Of a stretch of 64,000 nt of DNA, positions 35,096 to 43,312 are shown piece after piece. The stretch lies in contig NZ_CP009518.1 of assembly GCF_000970325.1 (NCBI RefSeq), forward strand, positions 1,984,001 to 2,048,000, read 5' to 3'. How positions within the stretch are numbered: position 1 is the stretch's first letter; each line of letters starts with the position of its first letter. Source of the stretch: Methanococcoides methylutens MM1. Lineage in GTDB: Archaea > Halobacteriota > Methanosarcinia > Methanosarcinales > Methanosarcinaceae. Made by a program: the position numbers and the translations under genes. A model generated the notes under the pieces. That model was not told the origin of the DNA. It saw only the letters and a list, made by a program, of their open reading frames with translations, and searched no databases.

Positions 35096-36151
35096 TCACC
35101 TCAAGGACTCCTCTGATGCTTCTTCTGAGATCATTACAAAACTACCGAGGACACAAAGTGCACCACCGACAAGTACTGTCCATGCTGGAACCTGCGCAAG
35201 GAACAGGTACATGAAGATCACAGCACAAAGACCGTAGAGGTTTCCAATACCCTGACCCCTTCCAACACCGATAAGTGGGAAAGATTTGTACCAGGAAACA
35301 TAACAGTAACCGAATGTGATACCTGCGAATCCGAGGACCATGATTGACAATGGGTTGAATGCAGCGATTGCATACTCAAAGACTGGATAGCCAGCAAGTG
35401 CGACTGCAGGTACAAGGATGATCCACCAGATAAGGTTCTCACCAAGGAACCTGAGAGTGATACCAACATCAGGCTCAGCAATATCAAGACCCTTACCAGC
35501 AATTGCACCTTCAATACCCCATCCGAGAGCGGCCATCAGACCACCAACGTATCCAATGTAGTTGATGCTGCCTGCGGAGATCTCAGCGATTGCTCCACCA
35601 ACGAAGATAGTAAGACCACCAACAATGATGACAAGGATACCCATCCATGCCCTCTTGGAGATCTGTTCACCATACCATTGTCTTGCAAGAATGGAACCAA
35701 TCACAGGGTAAAGCAAAGCAGCGACTGCTGCGAATCCTGCTCCAATGAAACCGATAGCGATGAATGAACCAAGGATAGCCATAGGTCCACCGAAGATGGA
35801 TGCAAGGAAGAACCACTTACTGCATGGGTGGAATTCCTTCAATGTCCTTGTCATTTCACCGAACTTACCAAGCACACCGTTCCAGACAAGTAGTGCAAGG
35901 ATAACAGTTAACGCATTGAATGCGGAGATAAGGACAGCTACTACAAGTGTTGCAGCGGTACCGTTTTCATATGTGCCTGCGCCTGTAGGATCAGCGATGT
36001 TGATCCACATTGCATCGAATGGTGGTACTGCCCAGATAATTGTACCTGGAATATACCAAATACCCCATAGGATTGCACAGAAAAGGGCCCACATATAACC
36101 CTTGTTCATCTTCCTTTTATTTTCTAGTTTCTTTAACTCTCTTATGTCCAA
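35096..36151 (-). CDS. mttP: Trimethylamine permease-like membrane protein
   Basis: The 351-aa protein has about ten hydrophobic segments. It matches the MttP proteins that sit next to mttB and mttC in Methanosarcina and are presumed methylamine transporters. Features are 'WALFCAILWGIWYIPGTIIW' at the first span and aromatic-rich motifs that could form cation-pi sites ('WYKSFPLIGVGRGQGIGNLY'). The start is TTG 36149-36151 with GGAGGAG 5 nt upstream; an ATG at residue 15 is the alternative. It is separated from mttC by 130 nt with a hairpin. Confidence 0.9.
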   Translation of the reverse strand: MDIRELKKLENKRKMNKGYMWALFCAILWGIWYIPGTIIWAVPPFDAMWINIADPTGAGTYENGTAATLVVAVLISAFNALTVILALLVWNGVLGKFGEMTRTLKEFHPCSKWFFLASIFGGPMAILGSFIAIGFIGAGFAAVAALLYPVIGSILARQWYGEQISKRAWMGILVIIVGGLTIFVGGAIAEISAGSINYIGYVGGLMAALGWGIEGAIAGKGLDIAEPDVGITLRFLGENLIWWIILVPAVALAGYPVFEYAIAAFNPLSIMVLGFAGITFGYCYVSWYKSFPLIGVGRGQGIGNLYGLCAVIFMYLFLAQVPAWTVLVGGALCVLGSFVMISEEASEESLR

Positions 36152-36240
36152 ATTAACTCCTCCTCCAACTCTTTTATAATGATAATAATTGACACAAGTA
36201 ATATTTTAGACGACTCCAATCATCTTAAAGAATTACAGCA

Positions 36241-36260
36241 GAGTGCCCCTAGGAACACTC
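36241..36260 (-). promoter_or_regulatory. Intercistronic hairpin between mttC and mttP
   Basis: GAGTG/CACTC arms with a partly paired CCUAGG centre form a stem-loop 21 nt after the mttC stop, followed by a moderate T content (AATTCTTTAA). It could lower permease expression relative to MttB and MttC, or protect the 3' end of the mttBC mRNA. Confidence 0.45.
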
Positions 36261-36281
36261 CACTGAAATTCAAAAACCAAT

Positions 36282-36932
36282 TTACTCGACAAGTGCCTTG
36301 CACTTTACGACTGCATCAGTTGCGTTCTCAGCGTAGATGTCTGCGCCGATCTTGTCTGCCCAGTCCTGGGTAACTGGTGCGCCACCGACCATTGTCTTTA
36401 CAGAGTCGCGGAGACCTGCTTCCTTGAGCTGCTCTTCGACCTGCATCTGAAGGACCATTGTGGTGGTCATAAGTGCGGAAGAACCGATTGCGAGTGGCTG
36501 GTGTTCCTTGACTGCAGCGACGTAGTCTGCTATTGGGACATCCCTACCGAGATCAATAACCTGGAAGCCAGCGATCTTGAGCATTGTTGCGACGATATCC
36601 TTACCGATTGTGTGGATGTCACCCTCGATTGTACCGATTGCGATCTTACCCTTGCTCTCGACACCTGCGCCCTGCTTCTCAAGGACAGGGGTGAGGACTG
36701 CCACACCAGCGCTCATTGCTTCGGATGCTGCAATGACGTGTGGAAGGAAAAGGGTACCCTGCTCGAACTGGTCACCGATTTCGTTCATACCTGCGGTAAG
36801 ACCATCCTGAATAAGGGATACTACATCGACACCTGCGTCGATTGCTTCTTCACATACTTCTTCTACTGCTTCGTCATCGAAATCCATGACTGCAGCTTTT
36901 GCTTTTGCGTTAATTTCATCCTGTGATACCAT
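36282..36932 (-). CDS. mttC: Trimethylamine corrinoid protein
   Basis: The 216-aa protein has the N-terminal cap domain and the B12 domain with 'GDIHTIGKDIVATMLKIAG' (DxHxxG). It receives the methyl group of trimethylamine from MttB and hands it to MtbA. GGAG lies 8 nt before the ATG, and mttB ends 41 nt upstream. Its N-terminus starts normally at ATG, unlike its paralogue mtbC. Confidence 0.95.
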   Translation of the reverse strand: MVSQDEINAKAKAAVMDFDDEAVEEVCEEAIDAGVDVVSLIQDGLTAGMNEIGDQFEQGTLFLPHVIAASEAMSAGVAVLTPVLEKQGAGVESKGKIAIGTIEGDIHTIGKDIVATMLKIAGFQVIDLGRDVPIADYVAAVKEHQPLAIGSSALMTTTMVLQMQVEEQLKEAGLRDSVKTMVGGAPVTQDWADKIGADIYAENATDAVVKCKALVE

Positions 36933-36973
36933 TTTTAAAACTCCTTTATTGTTGTAAATTATTGTAGAACAAT

Positions 36974-38470
36974 TTACAGAGCTGCCCTGAAGTCAGCATC
37001 TGCCTTGTCCACTACTGCCTGCATGTCCTTGAGGAGGTCAGCGTCGATTGCCTTTACCTCGTGGTTCTTCATGATGTCGAGGTACTTCTCGTGTGCAACG
37101 GTTGCGATTTCCTTGGAACCTGCTGCTTCCCAGTCTCCGAACATGTCCCTGTCGAAGATATCTGGTGCGGATACAATACCGATGTTGTTCCTGGTTTCCT
37201 TGTGTGCAAGGAAGTTGTTACCGATTCCTACCTTCTGGATGGATGGTACACCAAGGGTAACATCTGTGACAGGTACACCGCGCATTGCGGACTTTGTCAT
37301 CTTGATGATGTCGTTATCGATAATGAACTGCTCCTGGGAGAAGGTCATACCGAGCTCAAGCATTCCACCACCGTAGAGGGTGTTACATCCAGCGAATGCT
37401 GGAAGAAGTGTGGTCATTGTCTTCTCGTGACCTGCCTGTCCGTCTGGGACTTTAGCATCTGCCTAGGTACCTGCAACGTAGGTTGGAAGGCCGTAGAACT
37501 GACCCATCTTACCGACTGCAGCACTGATAAGACCGAGTTCTGGTGCACCGACTGGAGCGGTTCCCTTTCTCAGATCGAAGGTTGTGGTTGAGCTACCGTA
37601 GAATACTGATGCGCCTGGTGTGACGAGCTGTGCAAGTACGATACCTGCAAGGATCTCAGCGTTGTGTGTAACGAGTGTACCTGCCCTGAATACTGGGGAA
37701 GATCCACCGGACATTGCCATACTGAGGACATTCAATGGCATACCGAAGCGTGCACCCTTGATGATGACCTGACATGCGTTGGAACCGAGCTCAAGTGGGC
37801 TGGTTGGGCAGAGAAGCATGGACATAATTGGCTTCTTGCTAGCTTCCTCGGAGTCGCCACCGTAGTATGCATCTACAATTGCCTTGTAGTACTCGACGTT
37901 CTCACCGACAGGGTCGATGTGGTGGAAGTGCTTTGTTGTGTTTGCGAGTGGTGTGAGTGTCTCGTGGACATCCTGCATACCCTTGCCTGCCCAGTCCCTT
38001 GCGGAAACGGTAAGAGCCATGTAGCTGAAGCCGTCGAGGTAGTCACAGACCTTTGCGGTGTCTGCAATGTCCTGCTCAACAGAGTCGACTGTCTCGTATT
38101 TGCCTGGTGCGATGTAGTTGCACATCTTTACACCGGTACCGAAAGGAATCCAGTGGACCTTGCCCTTGTGTTCCATGTCGACGGTGTTCTTCTTGTCACG
38201 GCCGTAGAGGTAGAACTTTGATGGTGCGTCCATAAGTGCCCTGTTTACGACGAACTCAGGGATCTTTACGATTTCCTTTGCATCATCGACTTCACAGCCA
38301 GCTTCCCTGAAGATTGCCCTTGCTTCTGCGTCGGATACCTGAATACCTGGGTTCTGGAATACTTCCATTGAAGCGTAGTGGATTGCTCTCATGTCATCTT
38401 CGGAGAACAATTCTAACTGGACACCCTGAAGTGGGAATCTAGCTGGGTAAAAAGTTTCGCTATATGCCAT
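36974..38470 (-). CDS. mttB: Trimethylamine methyltransferase with in-frame UAG (pyrrolysine)
   Basis: Open stretches 38470-37466 and 37462-36974 share one frame and are split only by TAG at 37463-37465, giving 498 residues with pyrrolysine at 336. Family members are about 495 aa with the residue in the same region. MttB moves a methyl group from trimethylamine to MttC. Flanks are 'GLPTYVAGT' before and '[20 protein letters not shown]' after the UAG. It opens the operon behind a leader of roughly 390 nt; GGAG lies 11 nt before the ATG. The opposite strand carries long shadow frames caused by strong codon bias. Confidence 0.97.
37463..37465 (-). other. Amber codon read as pyrrolysine in mttB
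   Basis: The codon is TAG on the minus strand with no compensating shift, and the MttB C-terminal 162 residues continue in frame. Downstream, GUCC-CAGAC-GGAC could form a 4-bp stem about 12 nt after the codon, which is only a weak candidate for an insertion element. Confidence 0.95.
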
Positions 38471-39242
38471 TTTCTTTACAACTCCTTTATTTGTCTTTTT
38501 TTAGTAAGGCCTGCATCATTCAACCTGAATGTTGCCGACCATAAATCTGGCAGATCCAATATACATCCGGAGGGACCTTGAAGGCAGATCGCCCGTCAGG
38601 CAAACAGATGTGTTCGGAAATGTCAATTAATTCCATCGATATGAAACACGAATGAACAGGATTGCAAAACGCACATCAGTGCAAGCCCCGTACAGGAGAG
38701 CATGCAACCATTCATTATTGTATCTCACATGGAACACTGCAACATCTGTGAAAACCGGTATCAACCCCCGGGCATAGATCTACAAGAGACCTGTACCACC
38801 AGGACACATTCCGGACTTGCCAACAAAATGCTGTAATGTACACATTCGATTTAATTGATAATACCCTGTTTTCAACACGCGTATATATATTTGCTGGTCA
38901 AGCCAACAAAAAATATATCAAATACAATGTCCTTAAAAGGACAAAATTTGGATGAAATACACACATTTTTTTTTTGCCACACTAGCAAATCAAGATTAAT
39001 TGCCCATCAAATCCGAACAGCAACAATTCACAAATATTGCCAGAAAACACGATCATAAGCCGCTGGTATAAAATATATGCAAAATATGGACAAAATAACA
39101 CAAGAAAAGTTGCTCCTGATATTATAGTATACACATGTGCCAATTGACAGGTGCATTAAATTTAATATGTCTCCGCCAGCATAACACCATTTTTCCAAAA
39201 GACCAAATTTTGAAAAAGAAGAAGAAGAATCCAACAAAAGCC
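38471..39242. other. Long AT-rich region and mtt operon leader, no gene
   Basis: About 770 bases between mttB and the ramA terminator show no credible gene; short frames here lack Shine-Dalgarno sites and family features. The part from about 38470 to 38862 is probably the transcribed leader of mttB (TATA box at 38882-38892). It contains small stems such as GCC-TGAC-GGGC near 38590-38602. Further upstream there are more TATA-like tracts (38908-38920, 39066-39078) and two copies of the motif GGACAAAAT (38939-38947, 39088-39096) that could be activator sites. Confidence 0.5.
38881..38892 (-). promoter_or_regulatory. Probable promoter (TATA box) of the mtt operon
   Basis: The minus strand reads GACCAGCAAATATATATACGCG, shown here in parts: BRE-like CCAGCAAA directly upstream of ATATATATAC. 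A start 22-27 nt downstream would give a leader near 390 nt before mttB. Methyltransferase operons of Methanosarcina are known for long leaders, so this fits. Confidence 0.6.
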
Positions 39243-39283
39243 TTAAATAAGAAAAGTAAATGCTGCCCTGACTCACGGGCAGC
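39243..39283 (-). terminator. Terminator of ramA
   Basis: On the minus strand GCTGCCC (39283-39277) and GGGCAGC (39268-39262) form a perfect 7-bp stem with an 8-nt loop, followed by ATTTACTTTTCTTATTT. It lies 30 nt past the ramA stop. Confidence 0.85.
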
Positions 39284-39313
39284 AGAAAGATCACAGCCAT
39301 ACCGGAGGCAGGC

Positions 39314-40936
39314 TCATTCCTTAATGGAAATGGTCTTGTAATGGATTGCATCCACCGGGCAGATGGAAACACACCGTCTGCAGCTCGTACCAAGACATCT
39401 TTCACTATTATAGTTAGCAAAGATCTCACCATCACGTTCGATTATAGTAATGGCGTCCTCAGGGCACTCCTCTTCACATTTGTGACAAAGGATACATTCC
39501 TGTGCCTTTTCTTCGATGATAATTCCAAGATCGCTGACGATCTTCAGACCTTCTTTACCCACCTCATCGATGTCCTTTGCAACTCTCTTCTCAATGCCTG
39601 GATTCTCATAGGTCTCCGGAAGAGAAGGAAGATTATACATTTCAAGCATCTGGTTGTACATCTCAATAGGCATACCCTGAGTCCAGTAGGAAAGCTCACA
39701 CACATAGATGTTTGAGAACTCAGCACTTGTAGCCATCATCAGGTGATCTGCCTTGATCTTCTTTGCCACCTCAATGACCTCGTCAAGTTTGGACTCATCC
39801 ATCACGAGATCCCTTGCAAGGGCGACTGAAGTGTTACCGAATTGAACAATATTATGTGCAAAGTTTGGACATGAACCAAGCTTCCTTGCCTTGTCCGCAT
39901 TCACATATGCACCGGTGGCACCGGCCATATACATGAACTCAAGATCCTTATATTCAACACCTGCTTCCAGCATAAGGGTCAACTGGGCAGCCCTGATAGC
40001 ACCAATTGCCTTTCCTGCCTCTTCAATATCCTTCTCATTGATCTCGATCTTATCCCCGAGAATAAGTTTGCCCCCGGGAATCTCCGGGATCTTAGTAATA
40101 ATACCAGATTCAATTGCCAGTGAAAGCGCAGCAATAACACCTGTTCCGGTCACACCTTTTGCAACGATCTCAGAAGGTTCAGTGATGACACCGGTTTTCG
40201 GATCGATAAGATGACCCTTGCGCTCGTTCATAAGTCCATCAAGGACCGTAACTCTCCAACAGTCACCCTCAGGATTCACATCAGAGATTGCACCCGGACT
40301 TGCAAGCATACCACAGCTGATACCCTGACCTTCAATCGCAGGACCTGCTGCAGCACTGCCGGTTATAATCTTGTCGCCGATCTTGATAGCCATTTCTGCA
40401 TTGGTACCATAATCAGTTACCATGGAAGGAATATCCTTGTCCATAAAATCAGTCTTGATCATCATGGCAAGTGCATCTGCGCCAATCTCATGTTTGATAG
40501 CAGGAGGTACGATCACAGTACAATTTGGCAAGTCTGCTATGCCTTCGAAAAGTTCACTTGCAGGAAATACCCTTGCATCACGAGTAACGTTTTCAACACC
40601 AAGTTTCTTCTGTTTGTTCTCACCAGCATATGCAAGATCCCTGATCTCCATGTTCTGGAAAAGAGACAACTGGATAGGATTACCACAAACAGCAAGTCTG
40701 CTGACAAGAGAGGTATCAACATCAAGCTCCTCAAATATTTTGGCAATTGTATCCATCATGATCTCATGTGCAAGATCAGTACCCACCTGAATAGCAAAAT
40801 CCAGATGGTCCATAACGTTCCCACCAGGAAGAGGATGCCTCATAGTGATAGCAGTCTTTAAGACCTCCTTAGCTTCCAGGTCGATCAATTGAGCACGAAA
40901 ACCACTTGTTCCCAGATCCAATGCAATACCATACAT
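39314..40936 (-). CDS. ramA: Corrinoid protein reductive activase RamA
   Basis: The 540-aa iron-sulfur protein uses ATP to reduce inactive Co(II) corrinoid proteins (MttC, MtbC, MtmC) back to Co(I). It has an ASKHA-type ATPase core ('ALDLGTSGFRAQLIDLEAKE' at the start, 'VTDYGTNAEMAIKIGD' near the middle). A C-terminal ferredoxin-like domain holds two [4Fe-4S] Cys sets, 'CILCHKCEEECP' and 'CLGTSCRRCVSICP', the second with an unusual spacing. It has its own promoter (41009-41017) and terminator. Its position upstream of mttB on the same strand fits its function. Confidence 0.95.
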   Translation of the reverse strand: MYGIALDLGTSGFRAQLIDLEAKEVLKTAITMRHPLPGGNVMDHLDFAIQVGTDLAHEIMMDTIAKIFEELDVDTSLVSRLAVCGNPIQLSLFQNMEIRDLAYAGENKQKKLGVENVTRDARVFPASELFEGIADLPNCTVIVPPAIKHEIGADALAMMIKTDFMDKDIPSMVTDYGTNAEMAIKIGDKIITGSAAAGPAIEGQGISCGMLASPGAISDVNPEGDCWRVTVLDGLMNERKGHLIDPKTGVITEPSEIVAKGVTGTGVIAALSLAIESGIITKIPEIPGGKLILGDKIEINEKDIEEAGKAIGAIRAAQLTLMLEAGVEYKDLEFMYMAGATGAYVNADKARKLGSCPNFAHNIVQFGNTSVALARDLVMDESKLDEVIEVAKKIKADHLMMATSAEFSNIYVCELSYWTQGMPIEMYNQMLEMYNLPSLPETYENPGIEKRVAKDIDEVGKEGLKIVSDLGIIIEEKAQECILCHKCEEECPEDAITIIERDGEIFANYNSERCLGTSCRRCVSICPVDAIHYKTISIKE

Positions 40937-41008
40937 TTTGATTACCTCTGATTATAACATTTTATTTCAATAATAAATCGACATATACACTAAAAAGAAC
41001 AAGTTACT

Positions 41009-41017
41009 GATATATAA
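41009..41017 (-). promoter_or_regulatory. TATA box of ramA
   Basis: The minus strand reads CCCTTATATATCAG about 75-80 nt before the ramA ATG at 40936, which puts a transcript start near 40985 and a leader near 50 nt. Confidence 0.55.
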
Positions 41018-41130
41018 GGGCTTTGTATAAACCATGCAAAACCCCGTAACATGCGTTAACATTCGCTAACAGTAGAGGATAAGAATTATAATGAGAAAAG
41101 AATAGAAAGTAACCAATTAAATTATTTCTT

Positions 41131-41160
41131 AAAAAAAATAGAAGAGTATCCGAGTTACTC
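41131..41160 (-). terminator. Oligo-T terminator after the 195-aa gene
   Basis: On the minus strand GAGTA/TACTC can pair over the stop codon, and T8 (41131-41138) follows 17 nt after the stop. Confidence 0.65.
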
Positions 41161-41742
41161 GCATCCACATTCAAAGTCAAAACCAAGAAGGAAACTGCCA
41201 GTACCATGTTCGCTCTCCAGACCCATCCTTTCCTTAAGATACTCATCGGTCGGAGGTGAAGGCGATGCAAGGGTAGCGTTACAAACATGAGGTAAGCACT
41301 CAACATCATCACATGGCTTAGGAGGCATTACCACCACAAGGGGTTCGGACTTGCAATTAAGTGATGTCAGGACACTCTTGTCATAGATAACAATGTTACC
41401 GATCACAAGGCATTCACTATTCTGCTCCATTGACTTGAGCTTATCTGCATCATCAATGTCCTCACCAACTACTTCACCATCATGCATAAGTAAAACATTA
41501 GGCCCGCATGGCCACTCATATTCCATTGTGGTCTGGAAAGGTATGATCACATCACACTGAAGAACGGTCTTTACGCCCTTATTGTCACCCCTGCCAAGCC
41601 CCATAAGGGTCATCTGGTCAGCTTTTTCTTCAAGTTGAGCTATGATCTTACGGTCCTCCTCATTAAGTACCAGTGTCCTACCAACACCGACCATTTGTTC
41701 TAATCCTTCACGTACCGTTTTGATAATCTCGTCTTTATCCAT
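41155..41742 (-). CDS. Conserved-looking hypothetical protein (195 aa) upstream of ramA
   Basis: I do not recognise the family with certainty. The protein is acidic and soluble, with about eight Cys residues concentrated in the second half ('KPCDDVECLPHVCNA') and at the very end ('FDFECGCE'), which suggests a metal or Fe-S site. Middle motifs include 'GVKTVLQCDVIIPFQTTMEY' and 'EWPCGPNVLLMHDGEVVGED'. A weak Shine-Dalgarno (GGGAT) precedes the ATG. Its position beside ramA and opposite another Cys-rich gene suggests a role in methylotrophic metabolism, such as corrinoid or redox handling, but this is inference. Confidence 0.8.
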   Translation of the reverse strand: MDKDEIIKTVREGLEQMVGVGRTLVLNEEDRKIIAQLEEKADQMTLMGLGRGDNKGVKTVLQCDVIIPFQTTMEYEWPCGPNVLLMHDGEVVGEDIDDADKLKSMEQNSECLVIGNIVIYDKSVLTSLNCKSEPLVVVMPPKPCDDVECLPHVCNATLASPSPPTDEYLKERMGLESEHGTGSFLLGFDFECGCE

Positions 41743-41831
41743 GGTAATCCCTATACTGCTTGTCAGTTCAAATTAACATGATCACAGAGGCAATTTGAAG
41801 AGATATAATATTGAGATTACCTATTCAACTT

Positions 41832-41845
41832 TGCTTATATAAGCA
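41832..41845 (-). promoter_or_regulatory. TATA-containing palindrome, promoter of the 195-aa gene
   Basis: TGCTTATATAAGCA is a perfect 14-bp palindrome about 90 nt before the ATG at 41742, so a start near 41812 gives a 70-nt leader. A dimeric regulator bound here would block TBP. Confidence 0.5.
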
Positions 41846-41973
41846 TATCGAATACATTTCGATGAATAAGCAGGAATGGGACCAAAAAAGACAAGATAAA
41901 AATGAATAAACAACATATAATAGAGCAGAAAACACATACATAAAAGATATATTGGTTTTGCGCCTATCCCACA

Positions 41974-41995
41974 AAACCCTTATATAGAAGGGTTT
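41974..41995 (+). promoter_or_regulatory. TATA-containing inverted repeat, promoter of the 104-aa gene
   Basis: AAACCCTT (41974-41981) and AAGGGTTT (41988-41995) are perfect inverted arms around ATATAG, with the TATA-like CTTATATAG at 41980-41987. A start near 42010 would leave a 70-nt leader before the ATG at 42079. Confidence 0.5.
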
Positions 41996-42078
41996 ATCAT
42001 ATTAGTAAAATATTGTAAAAATAAAGACCAGTATTACTTTTAATTAAATTCCAATATTAACCGATACAGAGGATCAAC

Positions 42079-42393
42079 ATGACAGACATCACAGTCAATT
42101 CAAGGATTTGTGGCTTTACCCACAAAATAAATGGGGTCAAAGACGGAAAGAACGTTAAGGTAAAAGTTGAGACCCAATGCCCAAAAGTAAAGAACATTTC
42201 TGAACTTGAAGTGCCAATGATGGAGCTCTTTGGAATAAAAGAAAATGCAGTCATAGCTAAAGCACAGGAAGGAAACTGCTGTGCAACATGCCTGGTACCC
42301 TGCGCCATCCTCCACGCTTGCAACATAGAGCTGGGACTGATCTCCGGAACACTTGCAAAGGATGTAGGAAACCTTAGCATCGATTTCAAATAA
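42079..42393 (+). CDS. Small Cys-rich protein (104 aa)
   Basis: The protein has seven Cys, four of them in the cluster 'NCCATCLVPCAILHACN' (about residues 68-84), plus 'RICGFTHKI' and 'TQCPKVK' near the N-terminus. This pattern suggests metal or Fe-S binding. GAGGATC lies 3-9 nt before the ATG. It resembles an uncharacterised family I associate with methanogens and some anaerobic bacteria (possibly DUF6951). It faces the 195-aa Cys-rich gene beside ramA, so both may be parts of one methylotrophy-linked redox function. Confidence 0.8.
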   Translation: MTDITVNSRICGFTHKINGVKDGKNVKVKVETQCPKVKNISELEVPMMELFGIKENAVIAKAQEGNCCATCLVPCAILHACNIELGLISGTLAKDVGNLSIDFK

Positions 42394-42448
42394 ACGACAA
42401 ATGGAAATATCACATATTATAGTGCACACACGGATGTAAAGAAGGAAA

Positions 42449-43312
42449 TTATGATATGGGCCTTATAATCCCTATTTTTGGCTCATAGCATGACCCCTTT
42501 GCGAGCAAAGACCTGACAGATGAATCCACCGCTTTTTCATTGATATTTCGGGAATTTGCAACTGAAAGGAGATCCAAATAATCCACTCCCTTTCCCTCAT
42601 CAAGTTCTTCCAGTAATTCCATAACAACGACATCCATATCTTTTTCACCATTACTGGAAGGTGCAAGGTCAATGGAAACAATGCACTTTTTAATAATCGA
42701 CCTCATCTCATCCAGGTAATCAAAACCAGTATCATAATTATCAATTGCAAGACAGATTCCTTCGGATATTTCTGAAGAATTCGCCTTGTTCTTAATACAC
42801 TCACACCTTTCAGGAACACTTTCGCACGAGGAAAGCATTTCTGAAAATGTTTCCACCCGGTCAAGAGTTAGTTCCGCAGTATCAATTACCCAATCATTGC
42901 GCATTTTTTCATCGGCAAGGTGGATCTCCTCAGGCCTCAGGGAAATGATAGAGGTACCCGGATCCGGCTTGTACACACGCACTTTCCCCACAACGGAAAC
43001 GAATGCAGGAGTCTCTACGGATGAAAGGAAGATAGCTGCCTGTGGCTGGTATTGCCCCGCATATATAGTGAAAGCACCTGAGGGGTCAACTATGCGGGCC
43101 TTCCATGTATCAATATCATTGCCAACATTGTCAACCTCAGTAATGACACCTACAATAAAAACACGATTCACCATTGACCCCAGCGGAGTAAGCAGGTAAT
43201 TAGGAGTATGTCCATCGGAATTTATCGCCTCATCTATAGTAGAATGTATCGTAAGAACTGAGTCGTTCAGTTCCTTTGCAAACATGCGGAATGCAACTTC
43301 ACGCTCCACCAT
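42449..43312 (-). CDS. RPA-associated protein (COG3390-like), long form
   Basis: The 287-aa protein has the same N-terminal OB-type region as the 188-aa homologue at 28404-28970 ('FAKELNDSVLTIHS', 'TPNYLLTPLGSMVNRVFIVG', 'FTIYAGQYQPQAAIFL'). An extra C-terminal part (about 190-287) is predicted to include a winged helix ('YLDLLSVANSRNINEKAVDS'). It overlaps the RPA stop by one base (TAATG), so the two are co-translated and probably bind each other. Confidence 0.87.
   Translation of the reverse strand: MVEREVAFRMFAKELNDSVLTIHSTIDEAINSDGHTPNYLLTPLGSMVNRVFIVGVITEVDNVGNDIDTWKARIVDPSGAFTIYAGQYQPQAAIFLSSVETPAFVSVVGKVRVYKPDPGTSIISLRPEEIHLADEKMRNDWVIDTAELTLDRVETFSEMLSSCESVPERCECIKNKANSSEISEGICLAIDNYDTGFDYLDEMRSIIKKCIVSIDLAPSSNGEKDMDVVVMELLEELDEGKGVDYLDLLSVANSRNINEKAVDSSVRSLLAKGSCYEPKIGIIRPIS

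Larger units (their letters stand above)
41743..42078. other. Divergent intergenic region with two palindromic promoters
   Basis: These 336 bases hold no gene. Two perfect inverted repeats cover the likely TATA boxes of the two flanking genes (41832-41845 and 41974-41995). The rest is A-rich and unremarkable. Confidence 0.6.

Noticed and set aside
38855..39058. Short frame (67 residues) in the mtt upstream region
   Set aside because: It has no Shine-Dalgarno, no family features, and lies across TATA-like tracts.
40211..40861. 216-residue frame opposite ramA
   Set aside because: Antisense to a conserved iron-sulfur protein, with a His/Cys-rich random composition and no ribosome-binding site.
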